This document shows, piece by piece, positions 1-7,257 of a stretch of 14,411 nt of DNA. The translations under genes were made by a program, and so were the position numbers. The stretch comes from Bacillota bacterium (lineage in GTDB: Bacteria > Bacillota > Clostridia > Tissierellales > Sedimentibacteraceae): NCBI GenBank assembly GCA_029239575.1, contig JARBUP010000044.1:1-14411 (forward strand), read 5' to 3'. Each line of letters begins with the position of its first letter. The first letter of the stretch is position 1. The notes under the pieces were generated by a model, which had not been told where the DNA came from, ran no database searches, and saw only the letters and a list, made by a program, of their open reading frames with translations.

Positions 1-179
1 TTCATATATTTTAATCCATTAATTACATCACCTAAGTGATCGTTTTCAACTTCCACAGGGAAATAATGAAAATCTAATCCAGCCGCTTCATATGCTTCAT
101 TTTGCATTCTTGGAGAAAATGATTGTCGAAGCGGTTTTCCTAACAAAGCTATCATTTTAGTATCTACTGTAATCGCCAT
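1..179 (-). CDS. aroE: Shikimate/quinate dehydrogenase, AroE/YdiB family (N-terminal part, cut by window edge)
   Basis: Only the first 59 codons are in the window; the rest lies beyond the left edge. The protein begins MAITVDTKMIALLGKPLRQS and continues FSPRMQNEAYEAAGLDFHYF, which is the substrate-binding start of the AroE fold. The S-x-S-P element (here QSFSP) that contacts the shikimate carboxylate in the family is present. The PxRxSxSPxMQN wording is closer to the catabolic YdiB-like quinate/shikimate dehydrogenases than to many biosynthetic AroE proteins. The family catalyses NAD(P)-dependent interconversion of shikimate/quinate with the 3-dehydro compounds in the cytoplasm. The start is set by GAGAGGT about 7 bases upstream of the ATG. 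It follows the TRAP genes, behind a terminator-like hairpin, so it is probably the last or a late gene of that operon. Catalytic Lys/Asp and the NAD(P) domain are not visible, so quinate versus shikimate preference is unknown. Confidence 0.85.
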   Translation of the reverse strand, partial: MAITVDTKMIALLGKPLRQSFSPRMQNEAYEAAGLDFHYFPVEVENDHLGDVINGLKYM

Positions 180-218
180 TTATTTTACCTCTCATATTAA
201 CTTTTAACTTAATTTTAT

Positions 219-258
219 AAAAAATTATATTTGGCAGAAATCCTCTGCCAAATATAAT
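219..258 (-). terminator. Intrinsic terminator or attenuator between dctP and aroE
   Basis: A perfect 15-bp inverted repeat (224-238 with 244-258, 5-base loop) is followed on the minus strand by a run of six T. It starts 12 bases after the dctP stop codon, and only about 40 bases separate it from the aroE start, leaving little room for a separate promoter. It probably reduces readthrough so that the binding protein mRNA is more abundant or stable than aroE, but it could be a full operon end. Confidence 0.85.
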
Positions 259-270
259 CTGTTTCATTAA

Positions 271-1317
271 TTATTTTCCTAAATAAGCATTAACTAATTC
301 CGCACCAACTTTTTGACTAATTTGGTCGTAAACAGGTTGTGCTGCTGTCTTAATTTCTTGGTATAATTCTGCTGAAACTGGAACTATTTCTGTTCCGCTT
401 TCTTTAATTTTTGCCAATCTTTCTTCTGCTCTTGTATCTGCTTGTTCACGTGCATACGCTTTAGCTTCAACTATAGCATCTTCTAATATTGCTTTTTCAG
501 CATCATTTAATCCATCAAATAATGTTTTGTTTGTAATTAAAGATAATATATGAGGTAAATGGTTTGTTTGAATTACATAATCTTGTTGCTCATATAATTT
601 ATTAGCAACTATAACTTCATATGGATTTTCTTGTGCATCAATAGTTCCTTGTTGTAAACCTATATACACTTCAGCAAATGCCATTGGAGCTGGGTTAGCG
701 TTTAATGCTTTCCAGAATGCTAAATGATTAGGATTTTCCATAGTTCTAATTTTTTGTCCTTTGAAATCCGCTAAGCTTTCAACTTTTTTATTTGTTGTCA
801 TTACTCTAAATGATTGGTCAGCATATCCTAATAATTTATATCCGCCATCAGCATATACTTGGTTAATAGTATCCATGAATTTTTGGTTGTCTAATGCAGT
901 TCTAACTTCCTCTATTGTAGCATATGCAACTGGTAAGTCAAATACTGCTAATTGAGGCATGAAGTTAACTTGAGGTGCAGTTGTTTGTACTATAAAGTTA
1001 ACATCTCCGCCTAAAGCACTTTCAAGCAATTCTCTATCTCCACCAAGAGTTCCATTAGCAAAAATTTGAATTTTCATTTTTCCACCAGATGCTTCCGATA
1101 CTAAATCTGCAAACTTTTTACCATAAAGGTATGTTACAGTATCTTCAGGGCTATCTAATGCTAAATTCCAACTATGTTCTCCAATTTCTGCTGCACCAGT
1201 TGATGGTGCTGCTGGAGTTGATGGCGTTTCAGCTACTGGCTTTTGTGCACATGCTGTTAAAGAAAAAGCTAATACCAATACTAACAAAATGCTTACTATA
1301 CTTTTCAGTTTTCTCAT
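271..1317 (-). CDS. dctP: TRAP transporter solute-binding lipoprotein, DctP family
   Basis: This 348-residue protein is the extracytoplasmic receptor of a tripartite ATP-independent (TRAP) transporter, which takes up carboxylates using the ion gradient. Residues 1-23 are a lipoprotein signal: basic MRKLK, a hydrophobic core and the lipobox LTAC with the modified cysteine at 23. A low-complexity Thr/Pro/Ala linker (about 27-43) leads to the binding domain. The family arginine that pairs with the substrate carboxylate is recognisable as Arg191 in the KIRTMENP segment. The helix QGTIDAQENP (about 223-232) is also a DctP hallmark. GAGAGG upstream supports the start. It is the last of the QMP gene set, with the terminator-like hairpin right after it. 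A carboxylate substrate is likely from the family; its identity cannot be read from the sequence. Confidence 0.95.
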   Translation of the reverse strand: MRKLKSIVSILLVLVLAFSLTACAQKPVAETPSTPAAPSTGAAEIGEHSWNLALDSPEDTVTYLYGKKFADLVSEASGGKMKIQIFANGTLGGDRELLESALGGDVNFIVQTTAPQVNFMPQLAVFDLPVAYATIEEVRTALDNQKFMDTINQVYADGGYKLLGYADQSFRVMTTNKKVESLADFKGQKIRTMENPNHLAFWKALNANPAPMAFAEVYIGLQQGTIDAQENPYEVIVANKLYEQQDYVIQTNHLPHILSLITNKTLFDGLNDAEKAILEDAIVEAKAYAREQADTRAEERLAKIKESGTEIVPVSAELYQEIKTAAQPVYDQISQKVGAELVNAYLGK

Positions 1318-1410
1318 TTTTTAATTCCTCTCAATTTATAATATTTTTTTGTTTTTTATCATAAACATCCACAATTAAAGATGCCCAGAACGTTATAATT
1401 TATTATATTA

Positions 1411-2700
1411 CTATAATAAAACCAAACTTATTTGTGGGAATATTACCAATAATGCAAGAGCCACCAAGAACAACAATATAAATGGCGTAGCATGTTTAGC
1501 AACATCCATGACAGGTATTTTCGTAATTGAACTTGCAACGAATAAGTTAATTCCAACAGGAGGTGTAACAAAACCTATAGCTAAGTTAACAACCATGAAT
1601 AAACCAAAGTGAATCAAGTCAACACCTATTGAGTTCATTATTGGAACCATAATTGGTGTCAATATTAATATAGCCGGGCCACCATCCATTACCATTCCTA
1701 CAAGAAGCAAGAATACGTTAACTACTAATAATATAACAGCTTTGCTTGTAAATGTTGACGTTATCCAAAGACTCACTGATTGAGGAACATTCATTAATGC
1801 TAATATTCTAGCAAAAGCAAATGCTGCTGCCAATATAAATAACATAGGTCCAAATGTTCTTACACTTTCACTAAATATACTTGGTATTTCTTTTATTGTA
1901 AGTGTTTTATAAATAAACAAACTAACTATTAGTGCATAAAAAACCGATAAAACTGCAGCTTCTGTTGGAGAAGCAACTCCGCTATAAATACTTCCCAATA
2001 TAATAACCGGAGTCAACAATGCCCAAGAACTATCCAAAAGAACTTTTCCAAGACCTTTTTTTCTCAAAGCATCTACTGTTTCATTAATTTTCTCTTTATC
2101 TTCTCCATGTTTTTTACAATAATAAAATGCGTAGCACATTAAACATGCTGCAATTAGCAACCCAGGTAATATACCTGCTGTAAACATATCACCAATTGAT
2201 GCTCCAGATGCCATACCATAAAGAATAAATGGAATACTAGGTGGTATAATAACACCTAAACCGCCCGCAACTGCAACTAAAGCTGTTGAGAACTTAACAT
2301 CATAACCTAAACTTACCAAAACAGGAACAGTCATACTACCTACAGCTGCAACTGTTGCTGGGGAAGAACCGGAAATAGCACCATAAAATAAACATGTAAC
2401 TATAACCGCACACGGCATGCCTGCTGTGAATTTTCCTATAAAAAACGCAAAAACCTCAAATAATTTTTTTGATACTCCACCTTTTGCCATTATTATTCCT
2501 GATAATACAAACATAGGAATAGCTAACAAAGGAAAGCTATCAACCCCGCCCATCATTGCTCTTATTACATAAGTAGCACTGGCTGGGAACGATGGATCAA
2601 CCAATCCGGGTAATATAGATACTAAACCAATAGACGATGCTACCGGTATAGAAATAGCCAAAAATAAGAAAAACGATAAAAATATAGTACCTGCTGTCAT
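1411..2700 (-). CDS. dctM: TRAP transporter large permease subunit, DctM family
   Basis: This 429-residue, almost wholly hydrophobic protein is the ion-coupled transport subunit of the TRAP system. Its length is typical for an unfused DctM, and about a dozen membrane segments can be counted from residue 3 to the C-terminus. Family signatures include the Gly/Ser-rich stretch FYGAISGSSPATVAAVGSMT (about 105-124), the GGLGVIIPPSIPFILYG segment (about 146-162), and the mirrored FVTPPVGINLFV near residues 374-385, the two halves of the inverted-repeat transport core. AAAGGAG lies 7 bases before the ATG. It is 33 bases downstream of dctQ and 93 bases upstream of dctP, with no hairpin in either gap, so the three should be cotranscribed. 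Confidence 0.95.
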   Translation of the reverse strand: MTAGTIFLSFFLFLAISIPVASSIGLVSILPGLVDPSFPASATYVIRAMMGGVDSFPLLAIPMFVLSGIIMAKGGVSKKLFEVFAFFIGKFTAGMPCAVIVTCLFYGAISGSSPATVAAVGSMTVPVLVSLGYDVKFSTALVAVAGGLGVIIPPSIPFILYGMASGASIGDMFTAGILPGLLIAACLMCYAFYYCKKHGEDKEKINETVDALRKKGLGKVLLDSSWALLTPVIILGSIYSGVASPTEAAVLSVFYALIVSLFIYKTLTIKEIPSIFSESVRTFGPMLFILAAAFAFARILALMNVPQSVSLWITSTFTSKAVILLVVNVFLLLVGMVMDGGPAILILTPIMVPIMNSIGVDLIHFGLFMVVNLAIGFVTPPVGINLFVASSITKIPVMDVAKHATPFILLFLVALALLVIFPQISLVLL

Positions 2701-2733
2701 GAAATTACTCCTTTCAAATATATAAAATCAAAA

Positions 2734-3216
2734 TTAGTTAGCATTTATTAAAACCTTCAATTCAAATACTAAACCCTCTAATAATCTAACTATAGTTAAA
2801 CAAAAGCCAACTAAAGGAGCAACTTGCACAAAGTACATTGGCAATCTCAATGCCGGACTTAATTGTCCACTTAATATAGATGCTTGTACAAAATCATACG
2901 CAAATTTCGCCATATACGAAAAGAAAGCTATCATAATAATCTTTTCTGCTATTTTAATAATTGCATTTATTTTTGTTGGTAGCATGCTTATTACTTGCTC
3001 TATTTTAATTGATATTTGTTTTTTTGTGCAATGGCTGATACTTAAAAAAGCCGACCAAACAAACATATAACGTGTAATTTCCTCTGACCAAGTCAAAGAA
3101 TAATTAAATACATATCTAGCAACTACCTGAATTCCCATAACTATTGTCATAGCTGCCAATAACAGCATTAATAATATTTCCTCAAAATTATCATCTATTA
3201 ACTTAATAATCTTCAT
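2734..3216 (-). CDS. dctQ: TRAP transporter small permease subunit, DctQ family
   Basis: This 160-residue protein has four predicted membrane helices (about residues 13-33, 48-65, 87-105 and 123-147), as expected for the small DctQ subunit that partners DctM in the inner membrane. The motif ARYVFNYSLTWSEEITRYMF (about 33-52) is the classic DctQ signature, with R-Y-V-F and the W-x-E-E pair. The start is clear: GGAGGTGA four bases before the ATG, the best ribosome site in the operon. It is the first gene of dctQMP and has a leader of about 210 bases between the consensus promoter and the start codon. Confidence 0.95.
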   Translation of the reverse strand: MKIIKLIDDNFEEILLMLLLAAMTIVMGIQVVARYVFNYSLTWSEEITRYMFVWSAFLSISHCTKKQISIKIEQVISMLPTKINAIIKIAEKIIMIAFFSYMAKFAYDFVQASILSGQLSPALRLPMYFVQVAPLVGFCLTIVRLLEGLVFELKVLINAN

Positions 3217-3273
3217 TACTTCACCTCCGTGATTTTAAACACATTCAAATTAATACGAAAACATCACAATCGA

Positions 3274-3294
3274 TTATAAATTCAAAATTTTCAA
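3274..3294 (-). other. Possible six-codon leader peptide in the dctQ 5' leader
   Basis: A TTG codon follows AAGGAG (minus strand of 3301-3306) by 6 bases and opens a frame MKILNL-stop. Ribosome site and codons resemble the real dctQ start (MKIIKL), so it could be a translated leader peptide or a decayed duplication of the gene start. There is no direct support for translation. Confidence 0.2.
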
Positions 3295-3396
3295 TACCAT
3301 CTCCTTAAATATAGGCTTTTTAATTGCATGGGAATGTTTTCTCGATACGTCTTCCACAACATATGTTTTTACATAAAACACTTCTCGCAAATAGTT

Positions 3397-3433
3397 TTTC
3401 ACTTAATGAAAACTAATGTTTCATTTAATAAAA
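3397..3433 (-). promoter_or_regulatory. Pair of candidate IclR-type operators at the dctQMP promoter
   Basis: Two related 15-base near-palindromes occur 22 bases (about two helix turns) apart. TTTCACTTAATGAAA at 3397-3411 has one mismatched pair. TTTCATTTAATAAAA at 3419-3433 touches the first base of the -10 box. Together they cover the expected transcription start, a classic repressor position. The regulator is inferred to be one of the adjacent IclR proteins. Confidence 0.5.
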
Positions 3434-3461
3434 TTATAGTATATCTTTATCCAATTGTCAA
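3433..3461 (-). promoter_or_regulatory. SigA-type promoter of dctQMP
   Basis: On the minus strand TTGACA (3456-3461) and TATAAT (3433-3438), both full consensus, are separated by exactly 17 bases. Transcription should start near 3426, giving a leader of about 210 bases before dctQ. Confidence 0.85.
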
Positions 3462-3473
3462 GTGAAATTATTT

Positions 3474-3488
3474 TGTAAAACGTTGTCA
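3474..3488. promoter_or_regulatory. Possible cre-like (CcpA) site upstream of the dct promoter
   Basis: TGTAAAACGTTGTCA contains the central AACGTT and flanking TG...CA of catabolite-responsive elements, but matches the usual consensus only with shifts or mismatches. It lies 12 bases upstream of the -35 box. Weak evidence. Confidence 0.2.
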
Positions 3489-3540
3489 TTTGTAAATATT
3501 ATTCCACCAACTGAAAATCGATCATATATATATGCATCAA

Positions 3541-3580
3541 ATAAAAATACCTAATATTATAATCATTTTATAATATTAGG
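3541..3580 (-). terminator. Intrinsic terminator after the first iclR gene
   Basis: A perfect 13-bp inverted repeat (3550-3562 with 3568-3580, loop of 5) begins 39 bases beyond the iclR1 stop. On the minus strand it is followed by TATTTTTAT. The stem is AT-rich with CC/GG at its base. It separates iclR1 from the dct promoter. Confidence 0.75.
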
Positions 3581-3619
3581 CTTAATATTTATTTTATAAT
3601 TTTATCAATTTTACATTAT

Positions 3620-4354
3620 TTAAGTGCTTTTATAACCTAACCCTTTAGATATTTCAAGAGCTGTTTTTACAGTGTCATTTATTTTATCAGACATTTCTTC
3701 ATTAACAAATCTAACCGATGGACCTGAAAGCGACAAAACCGCTACCAAATTACCTTGAGAATCCATAATAGGAGAAGCAATACCAACCAATCCTTCTTCT
3801 CTTTCTCCTATACTTAATGCATATCCCTTTTCAATTACTTTTTCAAATACAGAATCATCAATTCTTGTATCTTTAATTACATCATTCCTGTGCTTAGCAT
3901 CCATATAAGCTAAAAACACTTTTCCAGCTGCACCTCTTATTAGCAAGTGCCTTTCGCCAATCTTAATTATTTGTCTTAACGAACGAGTAGATTCAACAAC
4001 AGCAATACATAGTTTATATTCGCCATCCAAAACGAACACTCTAACATTTTCATTGTATCTTTCGTGTAATTTCAGTATGTGGCTATATGATACTCTCTTT
4101 AACTCATCATATGTTTCAGTTGGCAATTTACTTGCTAATTGATTTAATTTATATCCTAAAATTATTTTCTTAGTATCCGGATTTCTTTCAATAAAATGTT
4201 TTGATTGTAAAGTGGCAATAATTCTATGCACTGTACTTGGAGAAAGATTAGTCTTATCTGAAATTTGCGATAACGTTAACTCTTTTTCATCCAAAAAACA
4301 CTCTAAAATTTCCAAGGCTCTTTCAACCGATCTTGTAGGTGAATTCTTTTCCAT
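3620..4354 (-). CDS. IclR-family transcriptional regulator (IclR1)
   Basis: This 244-residue DNA-binding regulator has the standard IclR layout. The N-terminal winged helix-turn-helix covers about residues 8-70, with the HTH at about 27-50 (LTLSQISDKTNLSPSTVHRI). The C-terminal GAF-like effector-binding domain covers about 80-240 and carries the family element GAAGKVFLAYM and GEREEGLVGIASPI. The ATG is preceded by an AAAGGGGGG run that serves as ribosome site. It has its own consensus promoter and terminator, so it is transcribed alone. Its promoter is flanked by a perfect TTTCATC-A-GATGAAA palindrome, which suggests autoregulation. It lies directly upstream of dctQMP, which it probably controls. 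It is a close paralogue of the next gene. The effector is unknown and is likely the transported acid or a derivative. Confidence 0.93.
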   Translation of the reverse strand: MEKNSPTRSVERALEILECFLDEKELTLSQISDKTNLSPSTVHRIIATLQSKHFIERNPDTKKIILGYKLNQLASKLPTETYDELKRVSYSHILKLHERYNENVRVFVLDGEYKLCIAVVESTRSLRQIIKIGERHLLIRGAAGKVFLAYMDAKHRNDVIKDTRIDDSVFEKVIEKGYALSIGEREEGLVGIASPIMDSQGNLVAVLSLSGPSVRFVNEEMSDKINDTVKTALEISKGLGYKST

Positions 4355-4389
4355 GAATATCCCCCCTTTACGTTTTTGTATTTTTCATT

Positions 4390-4418
4390 ATTATAATAGA
4401 ATTTTCACTCTTTGTCAA
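4390..4418 (-). promoter_or_regulatory. SigA-type promoter of the first iclR gene
   Basis: On the minus strand TTGACA (4413-4418) and TATAAT (4390-4395) are separated by 17 bases. GTGAAA occurs in the spacer and AATGAAA directly after the -10 box, both resembling half-sites of the operator seen at the other promoters. Confidence 0.8.
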
Positions 4419-4425
4419 CAACTGT

Positions 4426-4440
4426 TTTCATCAGATGAAA
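4426..4440. promoter_or_regulatory. Perfect 15-base palindrome, candidate IclR operator
   Basis: TTTCATCAGATGAAA is a perfect inverted repeat about a central A. It lies 7 bases upstream of the -35 box of iclR1. It has the TTTCAY...RTGAAA form of the sites at the dctQ promoter, so it is the best-defined member of the proposed operator set. Confidence 0.55.
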
Positions 4441-4456
4441 TAATTATTTCCAAGTT

Positions 4457-4488
4457 AAAAAATAATAGAGCCACTATTAGTGCGGCTC
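4457..4488 (-). terminator. Intrinsic terminator after the second iclR gene
   Basis: GAGCC (4468-4472) pairs with GGCTC (4484-4488), with further partial pairing inside. Read on the minus strand the stem is followed, after TATTA, by a T-run (complement of 4457-4462). It starts 12 bases after the stop of iclR2 and is the most GC-rich stem in the window. Confidence 0.8.
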
Positions 4489-4500
4489 AATTTTAAATTG

Positions 4501-5229
4501 CTATATACTTAATCGAATAGTAATTTCCTTGCAGCAAATTACTAAGTCATTTATTTTATCCGACATTTCTTCATTTATGAATCTAGCTGCCGGACCAGAA
4601 ATTGATAACGAAGCAACAACATCACCTTCTTTATTAAATATAGGTGCGGCTATACCTACCAAACCTTCTTCTCGTTCGCCTAAACTTAAGGCATATCCGT
4701 TTTCTTTTACTTTATCCAATGATTCAACAGTTATATTTGTATCTTTAATAAGTTTTTTTCTTTCTTCTTCACTCATATATGCTAAAAAGACTTTTCCTGC
4801 CGCACCTCTGATAACAGTATGACGTTCCCCAGCCTTTATTACAACCCTAAATTCTCTTGTTGACTCAATAGATTCAATACAAAGTTTATAAGTTCCATCA
4901 AGTATATATAACCTTGTATTTTCATTATATTTATCATATAATTTTGACATATGCGAATATGCTACTTTTTTCAATTCTACATTTAAGTCCTTATCAGCTG
5001 TATTTGCCAATTTATTTATTTTCTCACCTATTGAAAACTTTTTACTAATTTCATCTCTTTCTATAAAATATTTTTTTTGCATTGTTTGCATTATTCTATA
5101 TACAGTACTGGGAGATAATTTAGTTTTTTCAGACACTTCATTAAGTGTTAGTTCATCTTCCGCCAGAAAGCAATCTAATATTTCTAATGCCCTTTCAACA
5201 GATCTCGTTGGTGAACTTTTATTTTCCAT
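4501..5229 (-). CDS. IclR-family transcriptional regulator (IclR2), paralogue of the adjacent IclR1
   Basis: This 242-residue regulator has the same two-domain layout as IclR1: winged HTH (HTH about residues 28-51, LTLNEVSEKTKLSPSTVYRI) and the effector domain with IRGAAGKVFLAYM and GEREEGLVGIAAPI. The two proteins align end to end without large gaps, and these effector-domain blocks are nearly identical, so they arose by tandem duplication. The recognition-helix segments differ at few positions (SPSTVHRIIATLQ against SPSTVYRIMQTMQ), so they may bind the same or similar sites. The start follows AGAGGAAATT. Terminators lie on both sides. No clear promoter is visible in 5230-5358, so it may depend on readthrough from the ThDP gene or on a weak promoter. 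Likely role: control of the neighbouring transport and catabolic genes. Confidence 0.92.
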   Translation of the reverse strand: MENKSSPTRSVERALEILDCFLAEDELTLNEVSEKTKLSPSTVYRIMQTMQKKYFIERDEISKKFSIGEKINKLANTADKDLNVELKKVAYSHMSKLYDKYNENTRLYILDGTYKLCIESIESTREFRVVIKAGERHTVIRGAAGKVFLAYMSEEERKKLIKDTNITVESLDKVKENGYALSLGEREEGLVGIAAPIFNKEGDVVASLSISGPAARFINEEMSDKINDLVICCKEITIRLSI

Positions 5230-5262
5230 AATTTCCTCTTTATTCTTATTTCAGCATATATC

Positions 5263-5313
5263 TAATAAAAACATATAGATATTAGGTTTTAAGTTTATCC
5301 TATTCTATATGTT
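5263..5313 (-). terminator. Probable terminator between the ThDP-enzyme gene and iclR2
   Basis: AACATATAGA (5270-5279) pairs with TCTATATGTT (5304-5313), with an imperfect inner extension ending in GG/CC at 5285-5286 and 5299-5300. On the minus strand the stem is followed by TTTATTAG. It is AT-rich and has a long loop, so termination may be partial and allow readthrough into iclR2. Confidence 0.55.
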
Positions 5314-5358
5314 CTTATTAAAAATTATATATTTAAGCTGTTTGTTTAATATCTCTAA

Positions 5359-7158
5359 TTACTTTGTAGCTACATGTGCAAATCTTGCTGCCTCACCTGA
5401 AATTAATTTACCTTCTACTACATTTTCTTTTGGATTGTAAATATCATTTATATTCCAAATACCATCTGTAGGAACTGGTATATTTTCCATTGGTACATCT
5501 AACAAGTAAGGAACATTAGCATTTATAGCTTCTTCGAATGCACCTTTAAATTCATCTGCTGATGTTATTTTCTTCGATTTTACTCCATACGCTTTTGCAA
5601 CTTCTGCCCAGTCAGGATTATACTTTTCTCCATCTGGAGTGTGGAATATAGTACCGAATGAATGTCCGTATGCTCCGCCTTCAAGTCCAGCTATAGTACC
5701 AAATGCGCCATTATTCATTATTACCCAAACACATGGAATATTTTGTTCTACTGCTGCAGCTAATACCGAAGGGTTAGTTCCAAATCCACCATCTCCGATT
5801 AAAGTGATAACTTTTTTATCTGGAGCTGCTAATTTAGCGCCTAAGATAGCAGCCGAACCAAATCCCATTGTTGCAAATCCGCCTGGATGGAATATTGTAT
5901 CAGGTTCTGTTATATCAAATTGTTGACTAACACCATTTTTGTTCCAGCCAACATCTGTAAAGATTAATCCATCTGTAGGGAAAACTTCTCTAACATCTTT
6001 CAATATTCTTTGTGGCGTCATTGGGAATCTTCCATCTTCTGATATAGCTACATTCGATTCCTTAAATTCAGCTCTATATTTAGCTATTTCAGCTCTTAAC
6101 TCTGGTTTGTTGATTCCTTCTGGTTTCAATTCTTTTGCAGCTTGTAAAATAGCAGCTATTGCTAATTTTGGATCTGCTACAGCACCTATTTCAACCGGAT
6201 AGTTTCTTCCTATTTCTTCTGGATCTATATCTATTTGAATAAATCTTGATTTTTGGCTGAATGATATTCCTTCATACCATGAACTTGAGTCTGCTTCTTT
6301 CATTCTCGTTCCAACTGCAAGAACTAAATCTGCAGATGAGGATTTTCCATTAACAAAATAAGTTCCCCAGAATCCTGTTGTGCCAACAAACAATGGATGA
6401 GTATCAGAAATTCCACCTTGACCCATCAGCGATCTTGTTACAGGTATATCTAAGAATTCTACTAATTCTGTTAATTCTTTTGTCGCTCCACTGTATACTG
6501 TATGACCACCAATGTGTATCAATGGATTTTCTGCTTCAATAAGTTTTTTAGCAATTTGCAAAGCTGTTTCTTTTTGTAAAGCAGGTTTAACCGTTTCATG
6601 TGAATCTTTATATGTTCTTTCAAAGTTAGAATCATCTATTTCTCTAGAAAACATATCCATAGGTATTGATATTAAAACTGGTCCCGGTCTTCCTGATTCA
6701 GCTAATCTAAATGCTTTGTCAAGTATTTCCGGTAACAATTCTGGACTATCTAATCTCCACGCTCTTTTTACAAATGGTTTGAAAATATCATATTGTGAAC
6801 CATCACTATGCATGTTTATTTCTTGATGTGGATGTTTACCATAGTAGTAGCTTGGAACGTCTCCTGCTAAAACTACCATTGGTATGTTGTCAGTAGCTGC
6901 ATTTGCAACACCTGTTACTGCGTTAGTAAGTCCAGGTCCTAAATGCGTCATACAAACCGCTGCTTTTTTTGTAACTCTTGCATATCCGTCAGCAGCTGTA
7001 GCAGCTATTTGTTCATGTCTTACTGAAATATATTTTAGTTTACTATCTTTCATAGCATCCAATAAAGCTATTACAGTATGGCCACAAAGACCAAAAACAT
7101 ATTCAACGCCTCTTCTTTCTAAATAATCAACTAATTGATACGATACTAATTTTTTCAT
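5359..7158 (-). CDS. Thiamine-diphosphate-dependent enzyme of the acetolactate synthase/pyruvate oxidase superfamily
   Basis: This 599-residue cytoplasmic enzyme has the three-domain ThDP fold. The N-terminal Pyr domain (about 1-170) carries the cofactor-activating Glu49 (VRHEQ). A central domain (about 195-345) follows, then the C-terminal PP domain with the ThDP/Mg motif GDG at 455-457 and NN at 482-483. The N-terminal GLCGHT (23-28) replaces the GxPGG loop of acetolactate synthases and recalls the GH-containing loops of the ring-cleaving enzymes IolD and cyclohexane-1,2-dione hydrolase. HQE (111-113) stands where acetolactate synthases have FQE. There is no ilvN-like small-subunit gene and no other isoleucine/valine gene nearby, so a catabolic role is more likely. 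It follows the acylating aldehyde dehydrogenase gene. Together they suggest C-C cleavage or decarboxylation giving an aldehyde, then acyl-CoA. AAAGTGAG gives a modest ribosome site. Fold certain, substrate unknown. Confidence 0.9.
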   Translation of the reverse strand: MKKLVSYQLVDYLERRGVEYVFGLCGHTVIALLDAMKDSKLKYISVRHEQIAATAADGYARVTKKAAVCMTHLGPGLTNAVTGVANAATDNIPMVVLAGDVPSYYYGKHPHQEINMHSDGSQYDIFKPFVKRAWRLDSPELLPEILDKAFRLAESGRPGPVLISIPMDMFSREIDDSNFERTYKDSHETVKPALQKETALQIAKKLIEAENPLIHIGGHTVYSGATKELTELVEFLDIPVTRSLMGQGGISDTHPLFVGTTGFWGTYFVNGKSSSADLVLAVGTRMKEADSSSWYEGISFSQKSRFIQIDIDPEEIGRNYPVEIGAVADPKLAIAAILQAAKELKPEGINKPELRAEIAKYRAEFKESNVAISEDGRFPMTPQRILKDVREVFPTDGLIFTDVGWNKNGVSQQFDITEPDTIFHPGGFATMGFGSAAILGAKLAAPDKKVITLIGDGGFGTNPSVLAAAVEQNIPCVWVIMNNGAFGTIAGLEGGAYGHSFGTIFHTPDGEKYNPDWAEVAKAYGVKSKKITSADEFKGAFEEAINANVPYLLDVPMENIPVPTDGIWNINDIYNPKENVVEGKLISGEAARFAHVATK

Positions 7159-7175
7159 TAATATATCTCACTTTC

Positions 7176-7210
7176 TATAAGTTATAAGTTGTAATTTATA
7201 ATTTATAATC
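7176..7210 (-). repeat. Five tandem 7-base units in the leader of the ThDP-enzyme gene
   Basis: TATAAGT, TATAAGT, TGTAATT, TATAATT and TATAATC follow one another without gaps just upstream of the gene's ribosome site. The run contains several TATAAT-like hexamers, so it may supply a secondary -10 element. No good -35 was found. Confidence 0.6.
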
Positions 7211-7257
7211 CCTGTGTAAATTTTCATTTTACGCATGTTTGCCATCTTCTATTTATT

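Noticed and set aside
5639..7126. Several plus-strand open frames of 80-104 codons across the ThDP-enzyme gene
   Set aside because: They lie opposite a strongly conserved enzyme gene, lack ribosome sites and show no recognisable domains. They are antisense shadows.
5359..7158. Annotation as biosynthetic acetolactate synthase (ilvB)
   Set aside because: No small subunit or branched-chain genes are nearby, and the GxPGG and FQE motifs are replaced. Context is catabolic.
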